NCBI RefSeq assembly: GCF_003987855.1
Contig: NZ_RXIZ01000004.1
Coordinates: 161,978-225,977 of the forward strand
Length of the DNA: 64,000 nucleotides
Source: Hyphomicrobium sp.
GTDB taxonomy: Bacteria > Pseudomonadota > Alphaproteobacteria > Rhizobiales > Hyphomicrobiaceae
Direction of reading: 5' to 3'
In this document: in pieces, positions 55,244 to 64,000 of the stretch
Layout of the letters: every line of letters starts with the position of its first letter
How positions within the stretch are numbered: position 1 is the stretch's first letter
Program-made: the position numbers and the translations under genes
Notes under the pieces: generated by a model
The model's input: the letters and a program-made list of their open reading frames with translations, nothing else
What the model was told of the DNA's origin: nothing
The model's database searches: none

Positions 55244-56175
55244 TCCCGTCCGCCCCGTGCTTTCAATCCAAGCCCGTAAACCCTGGACTTTGGAACCCCT
55301 AACTCATCAGCGAGGGCCTTCGCCGCGTCCTTGAGGCTCATCCCCTCCATGGCGACGGACAGGCGCTTCTCGATAACATCGTCGCTCACCGGAGCAGCCT
55401 GCTCCGGCCCAATGACGATGACAACCTCACCCTTGAGCCCGTCCCCGGCAGTCGCCTCGGCAAGTTCGCCCAACGAGCCGCGAAGGACTTCTTCGTGCAG
55501 CTTCGTCAATTCGCGCGCCACCACCGCCTGCCTCACCCCGAGCTGGCCCGCCATGTCGGAAATCGCTTCGCCGAGCCGATGCGGGGCTTCGTAAAAGACG
55601 AGACTTCCAGGAATTTGCGACAGTTCGGCCAGCCTCGACCGCCGCGCCGCCTGTTTCGCAGGCAAAAACCCTGCAAAAAAGAACGCGTCCGTGGGTAAGC
55701 CACTGATCGTCAGCCCAGAGAGGAGCGCGGATGCTCCCGGAATAGCGAAGACGGGGATCCCCTCGGCCGCTGCCGCCCGAACAAGCTTGAACCCGGGATC
55801 CGAAAGCAAGGGCGTACCGGCATCCGAAATAATGGCTATGCGCCGATCCGACTTAAGCTCCGCCAGCGCCCGCTCGCCTTCGCGCTCTTCATTATGGTCG
55901 TGAAACGGCCGTGTCCGCGCAGAGATAGAATAATGCTGCAGCAGCTTCGCCGAATGCCGGGTATCTTCGCAATATATGACATCCGCGCGCGCCAAAACCG
56001 AAAGCGCCCTTAGCGAAATATCTCCGAGATTGCCGATTGGCGTCGCCACGAGATAGAGCCCCGGAGAAAGCGGTTCCTCCAAAAGGGCAGAAAGAGTCGC
56101 CTGCGCTCGCGCTGCTATCCCATGTGATGCTGGTGCGCGAGAATCGCCGCTAGAGGATGGTCCGTCGTCGGCCAC
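55240..56175 (-). CDS. rsmI: 16S rRNA (cytidine-2'-O)-methyltransferase
   Basis: A 311-residue tetrapyrrole-methylase-fold enzyme that methylates C1402 of 16S rRNA. The core starts at LYLVATPIGNLGDISLRALS (~residue 40). YCEDTRHSAKLLQHY, ISDAGTPLLSDPGFKLVRAA and PGASALLSGLTISGLPTDAF follow. A C-terminal RsmI_HTH segment (LKDAAKALADELGVPKSRVY) is present. About 35 residues precede the core and the exact start is uncertain. Confidence 0.94.
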   Translation of the reverse strand: MADDGPSSSGDSRAPASHGIAARAQATLSALLEEPLSPGLYLVATPIGNLGDISLRALSVLARADVIYCEDTRHSAKLLQHYSISARTRPFHDHNEEREGERALAELKSDRRIAIISDAGTPLLSDPGFKLVRAAAAEGIPVFAIPGASALLSGLTISGLPTDAFFFAGFLPAKQAARRSRLAELSQIPGSLVFYEAPHRLGEAISDMAGQLGVRQAVVARELTKLHEEVLRGSLGELAEATAGDGLKGEVVIVIGPEQAAPVSDDVIEKRLSVAMEGMSLKDAAKALADELGVPKSRVYGLGLKARGGRE

Positions 56176-56262
56176 GAGTTGATGCCTGCTTCCGGAAAAG
56201 GTGCATGAGCACCACTCTTATCAATCCGGGTGGATCGCCGAAAGCGTTTGCGGCGAATGATC

Positions 56263-56664
56263 TTAAGCGGCGATTGCCCCACCGTAAGGCATCGAAAGGA
56301 CCGGCTGAGCAGTGCCGAATACATGAATTGTTGAGCGCCGGCGCACGCGACCGCCCATATCCATAACGGCCGATAACTCATCGATCACGGAGGAAAGGGC
56401 GTACTGAGCCAAGTCGAGCTGCTGGGTTGCAGAAACATGGCAGCGCGCCGCTTCCTCGGCGCGAGAAGCGGCACCCATCACGATGTCGGTCAGGTAGGCC
56501 CATTGCTCCGAAAGCGTCAAACGCCGTGGCTCGGCGCGTCGCGCCGGCAAGGGATCGGCTGGCGCACTCACGAAGTTCGCAACAATGAATTGCCGCGCGA
56601 TTGCATATCCACCCAAAATCGCGGAGCGCGCCCTGCCTGCCAGATTGTTGAATGTATCTGCCAT
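56263..56664 (-). CDS. hypothetical protein
   Basis: A 133-residue product (MADTFNNLAGRARSAILGGY...), helical, with Arg/Ala-rich segments and one Cys. No domain is recognised. It has an ATG at a plausible place and is followed upstream by an AT-rich stretch (56665-56922) that would suit a promoter region. It lies 87 bases beyond the rsmI start on the same strand. I cannot assign a role; expression data would settle whether it is a real gene. Confidence 0.45.
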   Translation of the reverse strand: MADTFNNLAGRARSAILGGYAIARQFIVANFVSAPADPLPARRAEPRRLTLSEQWAYLTDIVMGAASRAEEAARCHVSATQQLDLAQYALSSVIDELSAVMDMGGRVRRRSTIHVFGTAQPVLSMPYGGAIAA

Positions 56665-56919
56665 AAGAACAGAATCCGGTGGATTGCTTAGAGAATGATT
56701 AAAGTTGGAGTGATTTGGGGAAACTTACAAGCGACCTGAAATACAAATTTCGAAATATATTGAATTCGAGAGGAAAAATGATTCCCCGAAATAAAATTCC
56801 GCAGGCTAATTTGTAATTCCGATTTTTCTCAGAATTCAGTTGTAATTACGCGAAGAGACCGATCGCTACCACCCGCTGATATCCGCACCATCCCAATTTA
56901 CCAACGAGAATGAAACGAC

Positions 56920-56942
56920 GCGTCATCCTTCAAAGATGACGC
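56920..56942 (-). terminator. hairpin at the gluQ stop codon
   Basis: GCGTCATC and GATGACGC form an 8-bp perfect stem with a 7-base loop that includes the gluQ stop codon. Leftward it is followed by a T-containing run, so it may end gluQ transcription. The 258-base interval to the next gene is very AT-rich and shows no gene. Confidence 0.45.
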
Positions 56943-57786
56943 GCCGGATATCATCAGCCGTCGCACCTTCATCGCGAAGAGCGCGGATACCCATGTCCTG
57001 ATTGGACTTCGAAAGCTTTCTCCCGTCCGCCCACCGAATGACGCGATGATGTGAGTAGACGGGCTCGGGGAGATCGAGAAGCTCCTGCAGAAGCCGCTGC
57101 AAATCGGTGGCCGCGAGAAGATCCTGTCCGCGCGTAACGTGCGTCACGCCCTGCCGTGCATCATCGACGACGACCGACAAATGATAGCTCGCGGGAACTT
57201 CTTTGCGCACGATGACGGCATCGCCCCATCGTTCCGGCCGGGCAGTGATCGTTTGCTGGCCTCCCTCCTCGTCGACCTCCACAAACGTCAACGGCTTGTC
57301 TCCGCGCTTCGCCTTCAGCGCTTGCATCGCGCCTTCCATATTGAGCCGCAGGGCGGGCGATTCACCAGCCGCCATTCGCTCTCCAACAGCCTCTGCAGAA
57401 GCGCCGCGCCAAATACCAGGATAAAGCGGCGAGCCATCGGGATCGACGTTTTCCGGATCGGCAGCCGTCATGATTTCTTTGCGGCTTGCGAAACAAGGAT
57501 AAAGCAAGCCCATCCCTATCAGCCGGTCGGCGGCGGCAAGATATTCGGAAAAATGCTCAGACTGCACGAGCACCGGTTCTTCCCAAGTCAACCCGAGCCA
57601 GTCGAGATCTTCGAAAATGGCCGTTACGAATTCCGGGCGCCTCCGTTCAAGATCGATATCCTCGATGCGAAGAAGAAAGCGTCCACCATTTTTGCGCGCC
57701 GTGTCGTGCGCGATGATCGCGGACAGGGCATGCCCGACGTGGAGCAGACCGTTCGGCGACGGCGCGAACCGTGTAACAGAAGACAT
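56923..57786 (-). CDS. gluQ: glutamyl-Q tRNA(Asp) synthetase
   Basis: A 287-residue GluRS paralogue without the anticodon-binding domain. It charges glutamate onto queuosine-34 of tRNA-Asp. HVGH stands in SPNGLLHVGHALSAI as the HIGH motif, and WADGRKLSKSNQDM supplies the KMSKS motif. It is about 170 residues shorter than GluRS, which is diagnostic. The start is ATG 57786 (MSSVTRFAPSPNGLLHVGHA). Confidence 0.95.
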   Translation of the reverse strand: MSSVTRFAPSPNGLLHVGHALSAIIAHDTARKNGGRFLLRIEDIDLERRRPEFVTAIFEDLDWLGLTWEEPVLVQSEHFSEYLAAADRLIGMGLLYPCFASRKEIMTAADPENVDPDGSPLYPGIWRGASAEAVGERMAAGESPALRLNMEGAMQALKAKRGDKPLTFVEVDEEGGQQTITARPERWGDAVIVRKEVPASYHLSVVVDDARQGVTHVTRGQDLLAATDLQRLLQELLDLPEPVYSHHRVIRWADGRKLSKSNQDMGIRALRDEGATADDIRRVIFEG

Positions 57787-57943
57787 CACGCGCACGCCCT
57801 TTCGCGGCTCCCTCGCCGAACGCACGAAGCAACGGGATCGGCCTGCAAACAATCGCAGGCAACAAACTCGATTTTATCCTGAAACATGGGCCTCTATATC
57901 TGGAAGATCTGCTGAAAAGCAGCGTGGGACGATCGCCGGGCTT

Positions 57944-58033
57944 CTAAGGAAAATCAGCCAACGAACTTACCAGCGAAAAGATCGCGACGAACACCAAAAC
58001 TTCGAGCGGAACGATTCCAGCAAACTTTGTCAT
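57944..58033 (-). CDS. possible 29-residue membrane microprotein
   Basis: A short frame from ATG 58033 to TAG 57944 reads MTKFAGIVPLEVLVFVAIFS and nine further residues. Nearly the whole length is one hydrophobic helix. It lies between gluQ and the divergent glycosylase gene. Upstream AGG is weak, and length alone proves nothing, so this is only a candidate. Confidence 0.25.
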   Translation of the reverse strand: MTKFAGIVPLEVLVFVAIFSLVSSLADFP

Positions 58034-58087
58034 TTTCTACGCACCTGTTTCGCGCCTAGGCGTTCAGAGGATAAGATCCACTGCGAA

Positions 58088-58816
58088 ATGGCAGAGCCAA
58101 ATCCCTTTGGAGCAAGACGTTTGCCTCCTAAGCGACATGCGACAGTAAAGACCGAACGACAGCTTCGAGCAGCAGCGGAAACGCTTGCGCAGCAATGCCG
58201 AGTTATGTCGCGGATATTGAAAAGGACGGGCCTCCCTGAAGCGCGGGATTTTCCCGCCGATTTTTCCGGCCTGGCAAAAGTCATCGTCGGCCAGCAGCTA
58301 TCAGCTCAAAGTGCCGCTGCGATCTGGGCGCGCCTGGCGGCGGCCATCGCGCCGTTGACGGCGGAAACTTTGGCGGCCGCAAGCGACGTCCGGCTCCAGT
58401 CGCTTGGGCTCTCGACCGGCAAAATACGAACCCTTCGCGCTCTCTCACGTGCCGTGTTGGAGGACGGGCTCGATTTCGAGCACCTCGCCCGGGCAGAAAA
58501 TGAGACCATCGTCGAGCGCCTGACCGCGATCCACGGCATCGGACCATGGACGGCCGATATCTTTCTCCTGTTTTGCTTGCGGCGGCGCGATGCGTTCGCG
58601 CCCGGCGACCTCGCGCTGCAACTCGCCGTTCAGCATCACTTCAAGCTCGAGCGGCGTCCGACTGCCGAAGAGCTTGCCCGAATCGCTGAACGCTGGCGTC
58701 CGGCCCGGGCGGTTGCAGCTCGCCTCTTATGGGCCGATTACGCCGAAGCCCGCCGCGCTCTCCTGGGGAAAGCCAAAAAGGCACTCGCGCAAAAAACAGC
58801 CAAGGCACTGGATTAA
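58088..58816 (+). CDS. DNA-3-methyladenine glycosylase II-type (HhH-GPD)
   Basis: A 242-residue base-excision repair enzyme that removes alkylated bases. The helix-hairpin-helix LTAIHGIGPWTADIFLLFCL is followed by the catalytic Asp in RDAFAPGDLALQLAVQHHF. FSGLAKVIVGQQLSAQSAAA is the conserved GxxxGQQxS segment. The start is ATG 58088 (MAEPNPFGARRLPPKRHATV). The frame is open far upstream without support. Close to alkA-type glycosylases. Confidence 0.92.
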   Translation: MAEPNPFGARRLPPKRHATVKTERQLRAAAETLAQQCRVMSRILKRTGLPEARDFPADFSGLAKVIVGQQLSAQSAAAIWARLAAAIAPLTAETLAAASDVRLQSLGLSTGKIRTLRALSRAVLEDGLDFEHLARAENETIVERLTAIHGIGPWTADIFLLFCLRRRDAFAPGDLALQLAVQHHFKLERRPTAEELARIAERWRPARAVAARLLWADYAEARRALLGKAKKALAQKTAKALD

Positions 58817-58947
58817 AATAAAAAAATTCGTTCCGCGACAGATAGGTTCATATGCTTCACAGAACTGATACGCGCGGCTAGTATCCCGGCGTCCTAGTGG
58901 GGCCAAGACGCGATTCGACGGATCGAAACCTCGAGGTTTGCGCGACT

Positions 58948-59508
58948 GTGAATGCTCACGTGACAATACCGGACAATTGTCCGGCCCTTGTGCTGAACGC
59001 CGACTTCCGGCCGCTCAGTTACTATCCGCTGTCTCTGTGGAGTTGGCAGGATACGGTGAAGGCTGTCTTCCTCGACCGCGTGAATATCGTTTCCGAATAC
59101 GAACGCTACGTTCGAAGCCCATCTTTCGAGCTTAAGCTCCCGAGTGTCGTTTCACTCAAGACCTACGTGAAGCCCGCTCTTTACCCGGCGTTCACCCGGT
59201 TCAACGTGTTCCTCCGCGATCGGTTTTCGTGCCAGTACTGCGGCGACAAGAACGATCTGACGTTCGATCATCTCATCCCGAGATCTCGCGGCGGCCAGAC
59301 GCGGTGGGACAACGTCGTCACTGCCTGCGCTCCTTGCAATCTCAAGAAGGGCGGGCTGATGCCGCGCGCAGCGGGGATGTTCCCCGCGCACGAACCTTAC
59401 CGGCCCACCGTATTCGAGCTGCATCGCAACGGTCGGCTATTCCCGCCGAACTACCTGCACGAGAGCTGGCTCGACTATCTCTATTGGGACACCGAACTCG
59501 AGCCCTAG
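58948..59508 (+). CDS. HNH endonuclease
   Basis: A 186-residue protein (203 if GTG 58897 is used). The HNH core runs FLRDRFSCQYCGDKNDLTFD, HLIPRSRGGQTRWDNVVTAC, then APCNLKKGG, with two CxxC zinc pairs and intact His-Asn-His-type residues. The N-terminal NADFRPLSYYPLSLWSWQDT is typical of a widespread chromosomal HNH family in alphaproteobacteria, whose role is unknown. It appears catalytically competent. It lies 130 bases after the glycosylase gene, in the same direction. Confidence 0.92.
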   Translation: MNAHVTIPDNCPALVLNADFRPLSYYPLSLWSWQDTVKAVFLDRVNIVSEYERYVRSPSFELKLPSVVSLKTYVKPALYPAFTRFNVFLRDRFSCQYCGDKNDLTFDHLIPRSRGGQTRWDNVVTACAPCNLKKGGLMPRAAGMFPAHEPYRPTVFELHRNGRLFPPNYLHESWLDYLYWDTELEP

Positions 59509-59524
59509 TCCAAGCAACCGCGGC

Positions 59525-59743
59525 TTAGGCTGCTTGCTTGATCGGGTGAGCACAGAGCTCAGCGGCGACCAGGTCAACGACCCGTTCCCAATTCGCGCCG
59601 TCCTCCGGCCGAAGTCCGAAAGCAACGAGCGCGTCGCGCGGCGCGCCACCGTCGCGGAAGATCTTCGCGCACTGCTCGCGGCTAACCGCGACAGCTTGAT
59701 GCCACTGAATGGGACTGAGGTGTTCTGGTACCGAGGGGGTCAT
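59525..59743 (-). CDS. small hypothetical protein
   Basis: A 72-residue product from ATG 59743, with GGAG about nine bases upstream. SPIQWHQAVAVSREQCAKIF and a RDALVAFGLRPEDGANWERV segment look like a conserved small domain. I do not recognise the family. It converges on the HNH gene with a 16-base gap. A short inverted repeat GACATCA/TGATGTC at 59836-59869 lies upstream and may be its control site. Confidence 0.5.
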   Translation of the reverse strand: MTPSVPEHLSPIQWHQAVAVSREQCAKIFRDGGAPRDALVAFGLRPEDGANWERVVDLVAAELCAHPIKQAA

Positions 59744-60585
59744 GTCATCGCACTCCGAGGAAAACATCTGTTCGGGGAACGATCTCAAAGGCTTCCAAGT
59801 TTCCAAACTTAGGCGGCAGACACACAGAGCGCTGTGACATCACTACGCGAGACCGTGTCACATGATGTCTCGATTGAGGGCTAACTCTAATCACGCTCCG
59901 TGCGTCTGCCAGCTCGTTGGAAAGCCTGTGCTCTCCGAAATCCTTTTGTCCAACCCGTTACACGACTGACGCCAACGCAACAGAACGCTTACTTCACCGC
60001 GCCTTCGCGAGAGCTGCTGCGACGATGGCATTCCGCACCACATCGCCAGCTACATCACCGATCGGGCGCCAATCTCCTCCTTCATCCTCCATCTGACCGC
60101 CCGTGTGATCTTCGTGAGGAGTATGGGCGAACCGCAAGGACATACGCTTGCACGAGCTTGTCGACGCAGTTCGCCTGAGGTTTTGGAACGTCCCGGACAA
60201 CACCTCTTTCGGGGTCTGTCCGCACTCAAACTCAACGCTACGCAACCGACTCGTACGAAACGCAACAACGCCACGCTTACTCAAACTTTTGGCGGAACGG
60301 GCAGCCGGCGAAGGACCGGTTTCACGCATCCGAAGCATCGCACTCGAAAAACTCAACGCGTACACCAAGGGAATGCTCCCAACGCTCGAACCGTTATCCA
60401 CACATTCGCAGAGCCCGTGTGTCCCGCGAACGAAGCAAGAATAGCCGTCACATTCAGGCAACGCGAAGGCGCGATTCAGGCTGAGCGGTGATATTCACAG
60501 CGCCGCTGACTTGACAGTATCACGCGTGCAACGAAATCAACGTTTTCGCGAAATTCGAAATTTGTGGACAGGCTCGGCGATCGCT
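59744..60585. other. 842-base stretch without a convincing gene
   Basis: Several frames of 75-155 codons cross this region on both strands, but none has a good start, recognisable domain or coding-like residue mix. The longest is leftward 59994-60461, and I leave it out as a gene. It holds the inverted repeat GACATCA/TGATGTC (59836-59869) and a perfect DnaA-box sequence TTATCCACA (60394-60402). A weaker inverse copy, TGTGGACAG, lies at 60563-60571. A decayed gene or a regulatory/RNA region is possible. Confidence 0.4.
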
Positions 60586-61116
60586 TCAGACGGCCGCCCG
60601 GCTCCGGGCTGTCGCTGAGGAAGCCGCCGCGAATGACAATGCCATCAGAAAGGCGGACGCGACGACATTCCAACCGGCAAACGAGATTCCGAGGAAGCGC
60701 AAGGCCGCTTCATCGCATTTGATGACCTTGATGTTCTTGATGTCATTCAAGAGATTACCTGCGGATGATGTCAGGGACTCTCCGCCGCCGCAGGTCGTCG
60801 GCCCAGGCCAGAACTTCCACTCAGCGCCGGCGTGGTAGATCCCTAGTCCCGTGTTCGCAAGAAACGCCAGCGCGACAAGGAAGAACAGGGCAGCCGCGAC
60901 CCGATGGTATCCCCCCGCCGTCAAAATCAACGCCACGAAAAGCAGTGGGATGCCGGCATAGTAGGCATAGCGCTCGATCAGGCACAGCATACAGGGCACG
61001 TAGCCCCCGATGTACTGAAACCCCAGCGCCGTTAGAATCGTGAAGATGGCGAAGAACAACGCCAGCGCTCCGAGCTTGTAGTCCGATCCCTCTGAGATCC
61101 GCTCCGTGAACGCCAT
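60586..61116 (-). CDS. dsbB: disulfide bond formation protein DsbB
   Basis: A 176-residue inner-membrane protein with four helices that reoxidises DsbA and reduces quinone. The first redox pair is in GGYVPCMLCLIERYAYYAG, with the quinone-site Arg after it. The second pair is in the periplasmic loop (TTCGGGESL and later VIKCDEAAL). All four Cys are present, so it should be active. It follows the YqaA-type gene on the same strand with a 15-base gap. Confidence 0.92.
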   Translation of the reverse strand: MAFTERISEGSDYKLGALALFFAIFTILTALGFQYIGGYVPCMLCLIERYAYYAGIPLLFVALILTAGGYHRVAAALFFLVALAFLANTGLGIYHAGAEWKFWPGPTTCGGGESLTSSAGNLLNDIKNIKVIKCDEAALRFLGISFAGWNVVASAFLMALSFAAASSATARSRAAV

Positions 61117-61131
61117 GATCGTTGATCCAAC

Positions 61132-61713
61132 TCAGAATACATACCGCACGGCGAGAAAGCCGCCGACCAGCAGGACGAGAAACGCCGTCGTCACGAGACC
61201 AAGTCGCTTCTCGATAAAAGCGCGGATCGGCTCGCCGAAGAAATATAGCAATCCCGCAACCAGATAGAAGCGCATCGCCCTGGCAACGATGCTCGCGCCG
61301 AGGAACGCCAGCAAGTTCATTTTGCCGACGCCCGCCGCGATGGTCACGACTTTGTATGGGATCGGCGTCATGCCTTTGATGATGACGGCCGGAACGCCAT
61401 ACTCTTGAACGAACGTCATGAAGCTGTCGAGCGCGTGCTCCCGGCCATAGAATTTGAGAATTGGCAGACCGACCGCATCGTAAAGATAATAGCCGATCGC
61501 ATAGCCAAGCAGACCGCCGATGACCGATGCCACGGTCGCAATGGTCGCGAACCACCAAGCCTTCTGACGATCACTGAGGATCATCGGAATCAGCATCACG
61601 TCCGGCGGAATCGGAAAGAACGAACTCTCGGCGAAGGAAACCCCGGCAAGCGCCCACGGGGCCTCCCTGCTGGCCGCCGTGCGCATTGTCCAATCGTAAA
61701 GTCCCCGAAGCAT
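61132..61713 (-). CDS. DedA/YqaA-family membrane protein (VTT domain)
   Basis: A 193-residue polytopic membrane protein. FAESSFFPIPPDVMLIPMIL and GMTPIPYKVVTIAAGVGKMN contain the VTT/DedA re-entrant loop motifs (F/YPxPxD and GxxxPxPxK). Homologues act in lipid scrambling or envelope homeostasis. It lies 9 bases after hemW and 15 before dsbB, so the four genes rdgB-hemW-yqaA-dsbB may be one transcript. Confidence 0.9.
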   Translation of the reverse strand: MLRGLYDWTMRTAASREAPWALAGVSFAESSFFPIPPDVMLIPMILSDRQKAWWFATIATVASVIGGLLGYAIGYYLYDAVGLPILKFYGREHALDSFMTFVQEYGVPAVIIKGMTPIPYKVVTIAAGVGKMNLLAFLGASIVARAMRFYLVAGLLYFFGEPIRAFIEKRLGLVTTAFLVLLVGGFLAVRYVF

Positions 61714-61722
61714 GGGTCGTGC

Positions 61723-63024
61723 TTACCCGGCGACCTTGAGATTGTCCATGCGGTCCGTCTGCTCGAAGCTGTCCGAAATTTTTGCGACAACCGCGTTAAG
61801 CACAAGGCGCCCTTTCGGGGTCACCCGAATGCGCGACACCGAATTGTAAGGCGTCGCGGGGCTGAGACCAGGGCCGAGGCAAGCGGAAATCTCATCGAGT
61901 TCGTTGCGTCGCCAATTCACGTCCGTCGTCCGTCGCGCCGGAGTAAGGCGTTCGAGCAGACCAAGGCGTGTCAAATCTTCCAGCACGACCGGCGAGGGAC
62001 GAACGCCTCCGAGCAGAGCCAGCCGCGCGAGATCAACGCCCTCACTGAGCCTAAGCCCCATCAGCAGCAATTCGTCGGCCTGCTCGCCGTCAGACAACGT
62101 TGCCAATTCGATGATGCCGTGGCCATCATTCTCGACGCGCGCAAGCCACGCTTCCGGATTACGCTCGATGATCGTCGCCTCGCGGCAACCGCCGGCGATG
62201 ATACGGCCATGCGCGCCCGGTCCGACACCCGCATACTCACCGTACCGCCAATAGAGAAGATTATGCTGGCTCTCCTGACCCGGCCGGGCGTAGTTCGACA
62301 CCTCATACGCCTGTAGGCCATGTCTCGCCGTCGTCTCTTCGGTGATCTCGTAGAGAGCGCTCGCGTCGTAATCGTCCGGAACGATGAGTTTGCCCGCTGC
62401 CTGTAGCGCGGCGTACGGCGTGTCGGGCTCGATCGTCAGCTGATAGAGCGACAGATGATCGCCCGCCAGCGCAAGCGCTTCGGCCAACTCACGACGCCAC
62501 TCGTCCGCCGACTGTCCGGGTCGCGCATAGATCAGGTCGAACGAAAACCGTTCGAACGTGCTGCGCGCGATCGCAATCGCGGCCTTGGCCTCTTCGACGC
62601 TGTGAATCCGACCGAGCTTGCGAAGCTCGTCATCGCGTAGCGATTGCACGCCGATTGAAACGCGATTGACGCCAGCATCGCGAAATCCGCGGAAGCGACT
62701 TGCTTCGACGCTCCCCGGATTAGCCTCGAGCGTGATCTCAGCGTCACGCGCGATACTCCAGCGCTTGGCGATGTGATCGAGGATACCCGCGACTGTCGAA
62801 GGCTGCATGAGCGATGGCGTGCCGCCGCCGAAGAAAACGCTCGTCGCGCTGCGCGATCCGATCCGGTCAGCGAGCCAGTCGATCTCGCGTTTGTAGGCAA
62901 ATAGGAAGCGCGCTTCGTCCCAGCCCTTGTGGCGCACATGACTGTTGAAATCGCAATAGGGGCACTTCTGCGCACAGAAAGGCCAATGCACGTAGACGCC
63001 GAAGGTGGTGCTGTCCTCAGTCAT
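61723..63024 (-). CDS. hemW: HemW-like radical SAM haem chaperone
   Basis: A 433-residue radical SAM protein. The cluster motif C-x3-C-x2-C is in [19 protein letters not shown], and [16 protein letters not shown] and NRVSIGVQS segments follow as in HemN/HemW. HemW lacks the N-terminal extension of true coproporphyrinogen oxidase and is a haem chaperone for respiratory enzymes. This protein has the short form. It overlaps rdgB by 8 bases. Confidence 0.93.
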   Translation of the reverse strand: MTEDSTTFGVYVHWPFCAQKCPYCDFNSHVRHKGWDEARFLFAYKREIDWLADRIGSRSATSVFFGGGTPSLMQPSTVAGILDHIAKRWSIARDAEITLEANPGSVEASRFRGFRDAGVNRVSIGVQSLRDDELRKLGRIHSVEEAKAAIAIARSTFERFSFDLIYARPGQSADEWRRELAEALALAGDHLSLYQLTIEPDTPYAALQAAGKLIVPDDYDASALYEITEETTARHGLQAYEVSNYARPGQESQHNLLYWRYGEYAGVGPGAHGRIIAGGCREATIIERNPEAWLARVENDGHGIIELATLSDGEQADELLLMGLRLSEGVDLARLALLGGVRPSPVVLEDLTRLGLLERLTPARRTTDVNWRRNELDEISACLGPGLSPATPYNSVSRIRVTPKGRLVLNAVVAKISDSFEQTDRMDNLKVAG

Positions 63025-63898
63025 TCGTGCTCGCAGCCAGCATGGCTTTCGTCAGTTGCCGCCAGGCAGGCTCATCGCTTGATGGCGTTCGCTGAAGCTC
63101 GCGCGCAAGCGCGTCGAGATAAGATTCAAGCGTTCCGTTCCGCCATTCGCTCCCATGCGCCGCAAGGTCGTCCTTCAAACGCGAGACGAACGTCGCTGCC
63201 TCCACGCGCGTCGAAAGGCTCGCCGCCGCCGCCGCGAACGCCTCGACATCACGTCCCGAGTTCGCTTGCGCGACCGGCGATGCCGCGATGCCGTCGAGCA
63301 TCGACGCCTTAAAGGCGGCGAATGCGCGTGTTCGATGGGAGATCGCGTACTTGTCGCGAGGCTCCATCTCTCCGAAGGTTCGCGTATCGCCGTCCGGCAC
63401 GAACATCGGATCGTATCCGAAACCGTTGCCGCCCCGTGCCGGCCAAACGAGATGGCCAAAGACCTTGCCTTCGAAGATCCGGCTCTCGCCGCCGGGCCAC
63501 GCGAGGCACAGCACGGAGATGAAGTTGGCGCGCGGGCCTTCGGCCGTCCAACCCTGGCGCGCGGTGATTTCGTCGGCGACCTTTTTCATGGCAATACCGA
63601 AGTCTTTGCCCGGTCCCGCCCAGCGCGCAGAATAGATACCCGGCGCGCCATCAAGGCATTCGACTTCAAGCCCCGAGTCGTCCGCCAGCGCCGGCAGGCC
63701 CGAACCTTCTGCCGCGGCAACCGCCTTGAGGCGGGCGTTTCCCGCAAACGTCGGCTCTGTTTCTTCCGGCTCGGCAAGCCCCAGCTCGCCCACGGATACC
63801 GCATCAAGCCCGTAGGGCTGAATGAGCTGGTTGATCTCCCAAACTTTCCCCGGGTTATGGCTCGCAACGACGAGCTTCATGCCTCGCGACAGCTGCAT
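63017..63898 (-). CDS. rdgB: non-canonical purine NTP pyrophosphatase (RdgB/HAM1)
   Basis: Hydrolyses ITP, dITP and XTP to keep them out of DNA and RNA. It is longer than usual at 293 residues (the family is ~200), because about 90 residues follow the core. The core has [40 protein letters not shown] and [14 protein letters not shown] 63898 overlaps the stop of the VOC gene (TGATG) and has GGGGA upstream; ATG 63880 (MKLVVASHN) is an alternative. The extra C-terminal part could be a fused second domain or a lineage extension. Confidence 0.9.
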   Translation of the reverse strand: MQLSRGMKLVVASHNPGKVWEINQLIQPYGLDAVSVGELGLAEPEETEPTFAGNARLKAVAAAEGSGLPALADDSGLEVECLDGAPGIYSARWAGPGKDFGIAMKKVADEITARQGWTAEGPRANFISVLCLAWPGGESRIFEGKVFGHLVWPARGGNGFGYDPMFVPDGDTRTFGEMEPRDKYAISHRTRAFAAFKASMLDGIAASPVAQANSGRDVEAFAAAAASLSTRVEAATFVSRLKDDLAAHGSEWRNGTLESYLDALARELQRTPSSDEPAWRQLTKAMLAASTND

Positions 63899-64000
63899 CA
63901 CGCCAATCCCCAGATGCGCGCCTCGGCAAATTCCAGGCAGTTGCCCGCCGGATCGCGGAAGTAGATCGACCGCCCACCGCGCGGCCATTCGACTTCGGCT
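63898..64000 (-). CDS. VOC-family (glyoxalase-like) protein, C-terminal end (partial)
   Basis: The last 33 residues enter from the right edge, reading [20 protein letters not shown] and then [13 protein letters not shown] before TGA at 63898-63900. The [11 protein letters not shown] pattern, with its metal-ligand Glu, is the typical end of vicinal-oxygen-chelate (glyoxalase/bleomycin resistance) proteins. It overlaps the rdgB start, so the genes are coupled. The function cannot be narrowed without the N-terminal part. Confidence 0.8.
   Translation of the reverse strand, partial: AEVEWPRGGRSIYFRDPAGNCLEFAEARIWGLA

Noticed and set aside
60394..60402. Chromosomal replication origin
   Set aside because: One perfect and one weak DnaA box are not enough, and none of the usual alphaproteobacterial origin neighbours (hemE, parA/parB, dnaA) is present.
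59994..60461. 155-codon leftward frame in the gene-poor stretch
   Set aside because: No domain, no good Shine-Dalgarno and an irregular residue mix; reported as part of the empty stretch instead.

Overview
The window is about 64 kb of a GC-rich alphaproteobacterial chromosome. It is almost certainly from the order Hyphomicrobiales, and a Hyphomicrobium-like organism is my best guess. Supporting signs are the gene order lnt-XRE-metK-trmB-rimP-nusA-ylxR-infB-rbfA-truB-rpsO-pnp, the irr/fabA-fabB-fabI divergon, the RegB/RegA (ActS/ActR) pair, and a tRNA-His without G-1 and with A73, which is a known alphaproteobacterial peculiarity. The genus is inference.

Layout. 1-13.2 kb: end of lnt, an XRE regulator, metK, then the transcription/translation block trmB, rimP, nusA, ylxR, infB, rbfA, truB, rpsO and pnp, closed by a strong terminator. 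13.2-25 kb: a small secreted Cys/His protein, murI, the fatty-acid genes fabI-fabB-fabA facing the iron regulator irr, an SH3-domain protein, a D-2-hydroxyacid (glyoxylate-type) reductase, an SRPBCC-M50 membrane protease fusion, a MoeB/ThiF-like E1 without its zinc cysteines, cysK, dut and coaBC. 25-31.7 kb: a structured intergenic region (candidate small RNA), a sodium:solute symporter apparently fused to its DUF4212 small subunit, glpD, a cysteine-rich hypothetical, a histidine kinase and tRNA-His.

31.74-40.46 kb: an integrated element of about 8.66 kb, bounded by perfect 55-bp repeats of the tRNA-His 3' part. It carries a P4-type tyrosine integrase, a translationally coupled leftward operon ending in a D5/P4-type primase-helicase, two paralogous degenerate HNH-like proteins, and a rightward two-gene cargo: a membrane DUF6680-like protein and a TIR/deoxyribosyltransferase-like protein that resembles anti-phage effectors. 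Pairs of a 9-bp motif spaced 11 bp apart lie inside both ends and look like integrase arm sites. No capsid or conjugation gene is seen, so a satellite-like or plasmid-like integrative element is likely.

40.5-64 kb: regA-regB, surf1 and the cyoABCD bo3-type quinol oxidase; then the F1 part of ATP synthase (atpH-A-G-D-C), with an Ohr/OsmC gene between atpG and atpD and a CxxC zinc-ribbon-like gene between atpD and atpC. After a region encoding a probable long-hairpin RNA come yraN, rsmI, gluQ, a 3-methyladenine DNA glycosylase, an HNH nuclease, dsbB, a DedA/YqaA membrane protein, hemW, rdgB and the end of a VOC-family gene.

The host part combines central information processing with respiration: redox sensing (RegBA), a quinol oxidase with its assembly factor, and ATP synthase lie close together. 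The accessory biology is concentrated in the tRNA-His element.
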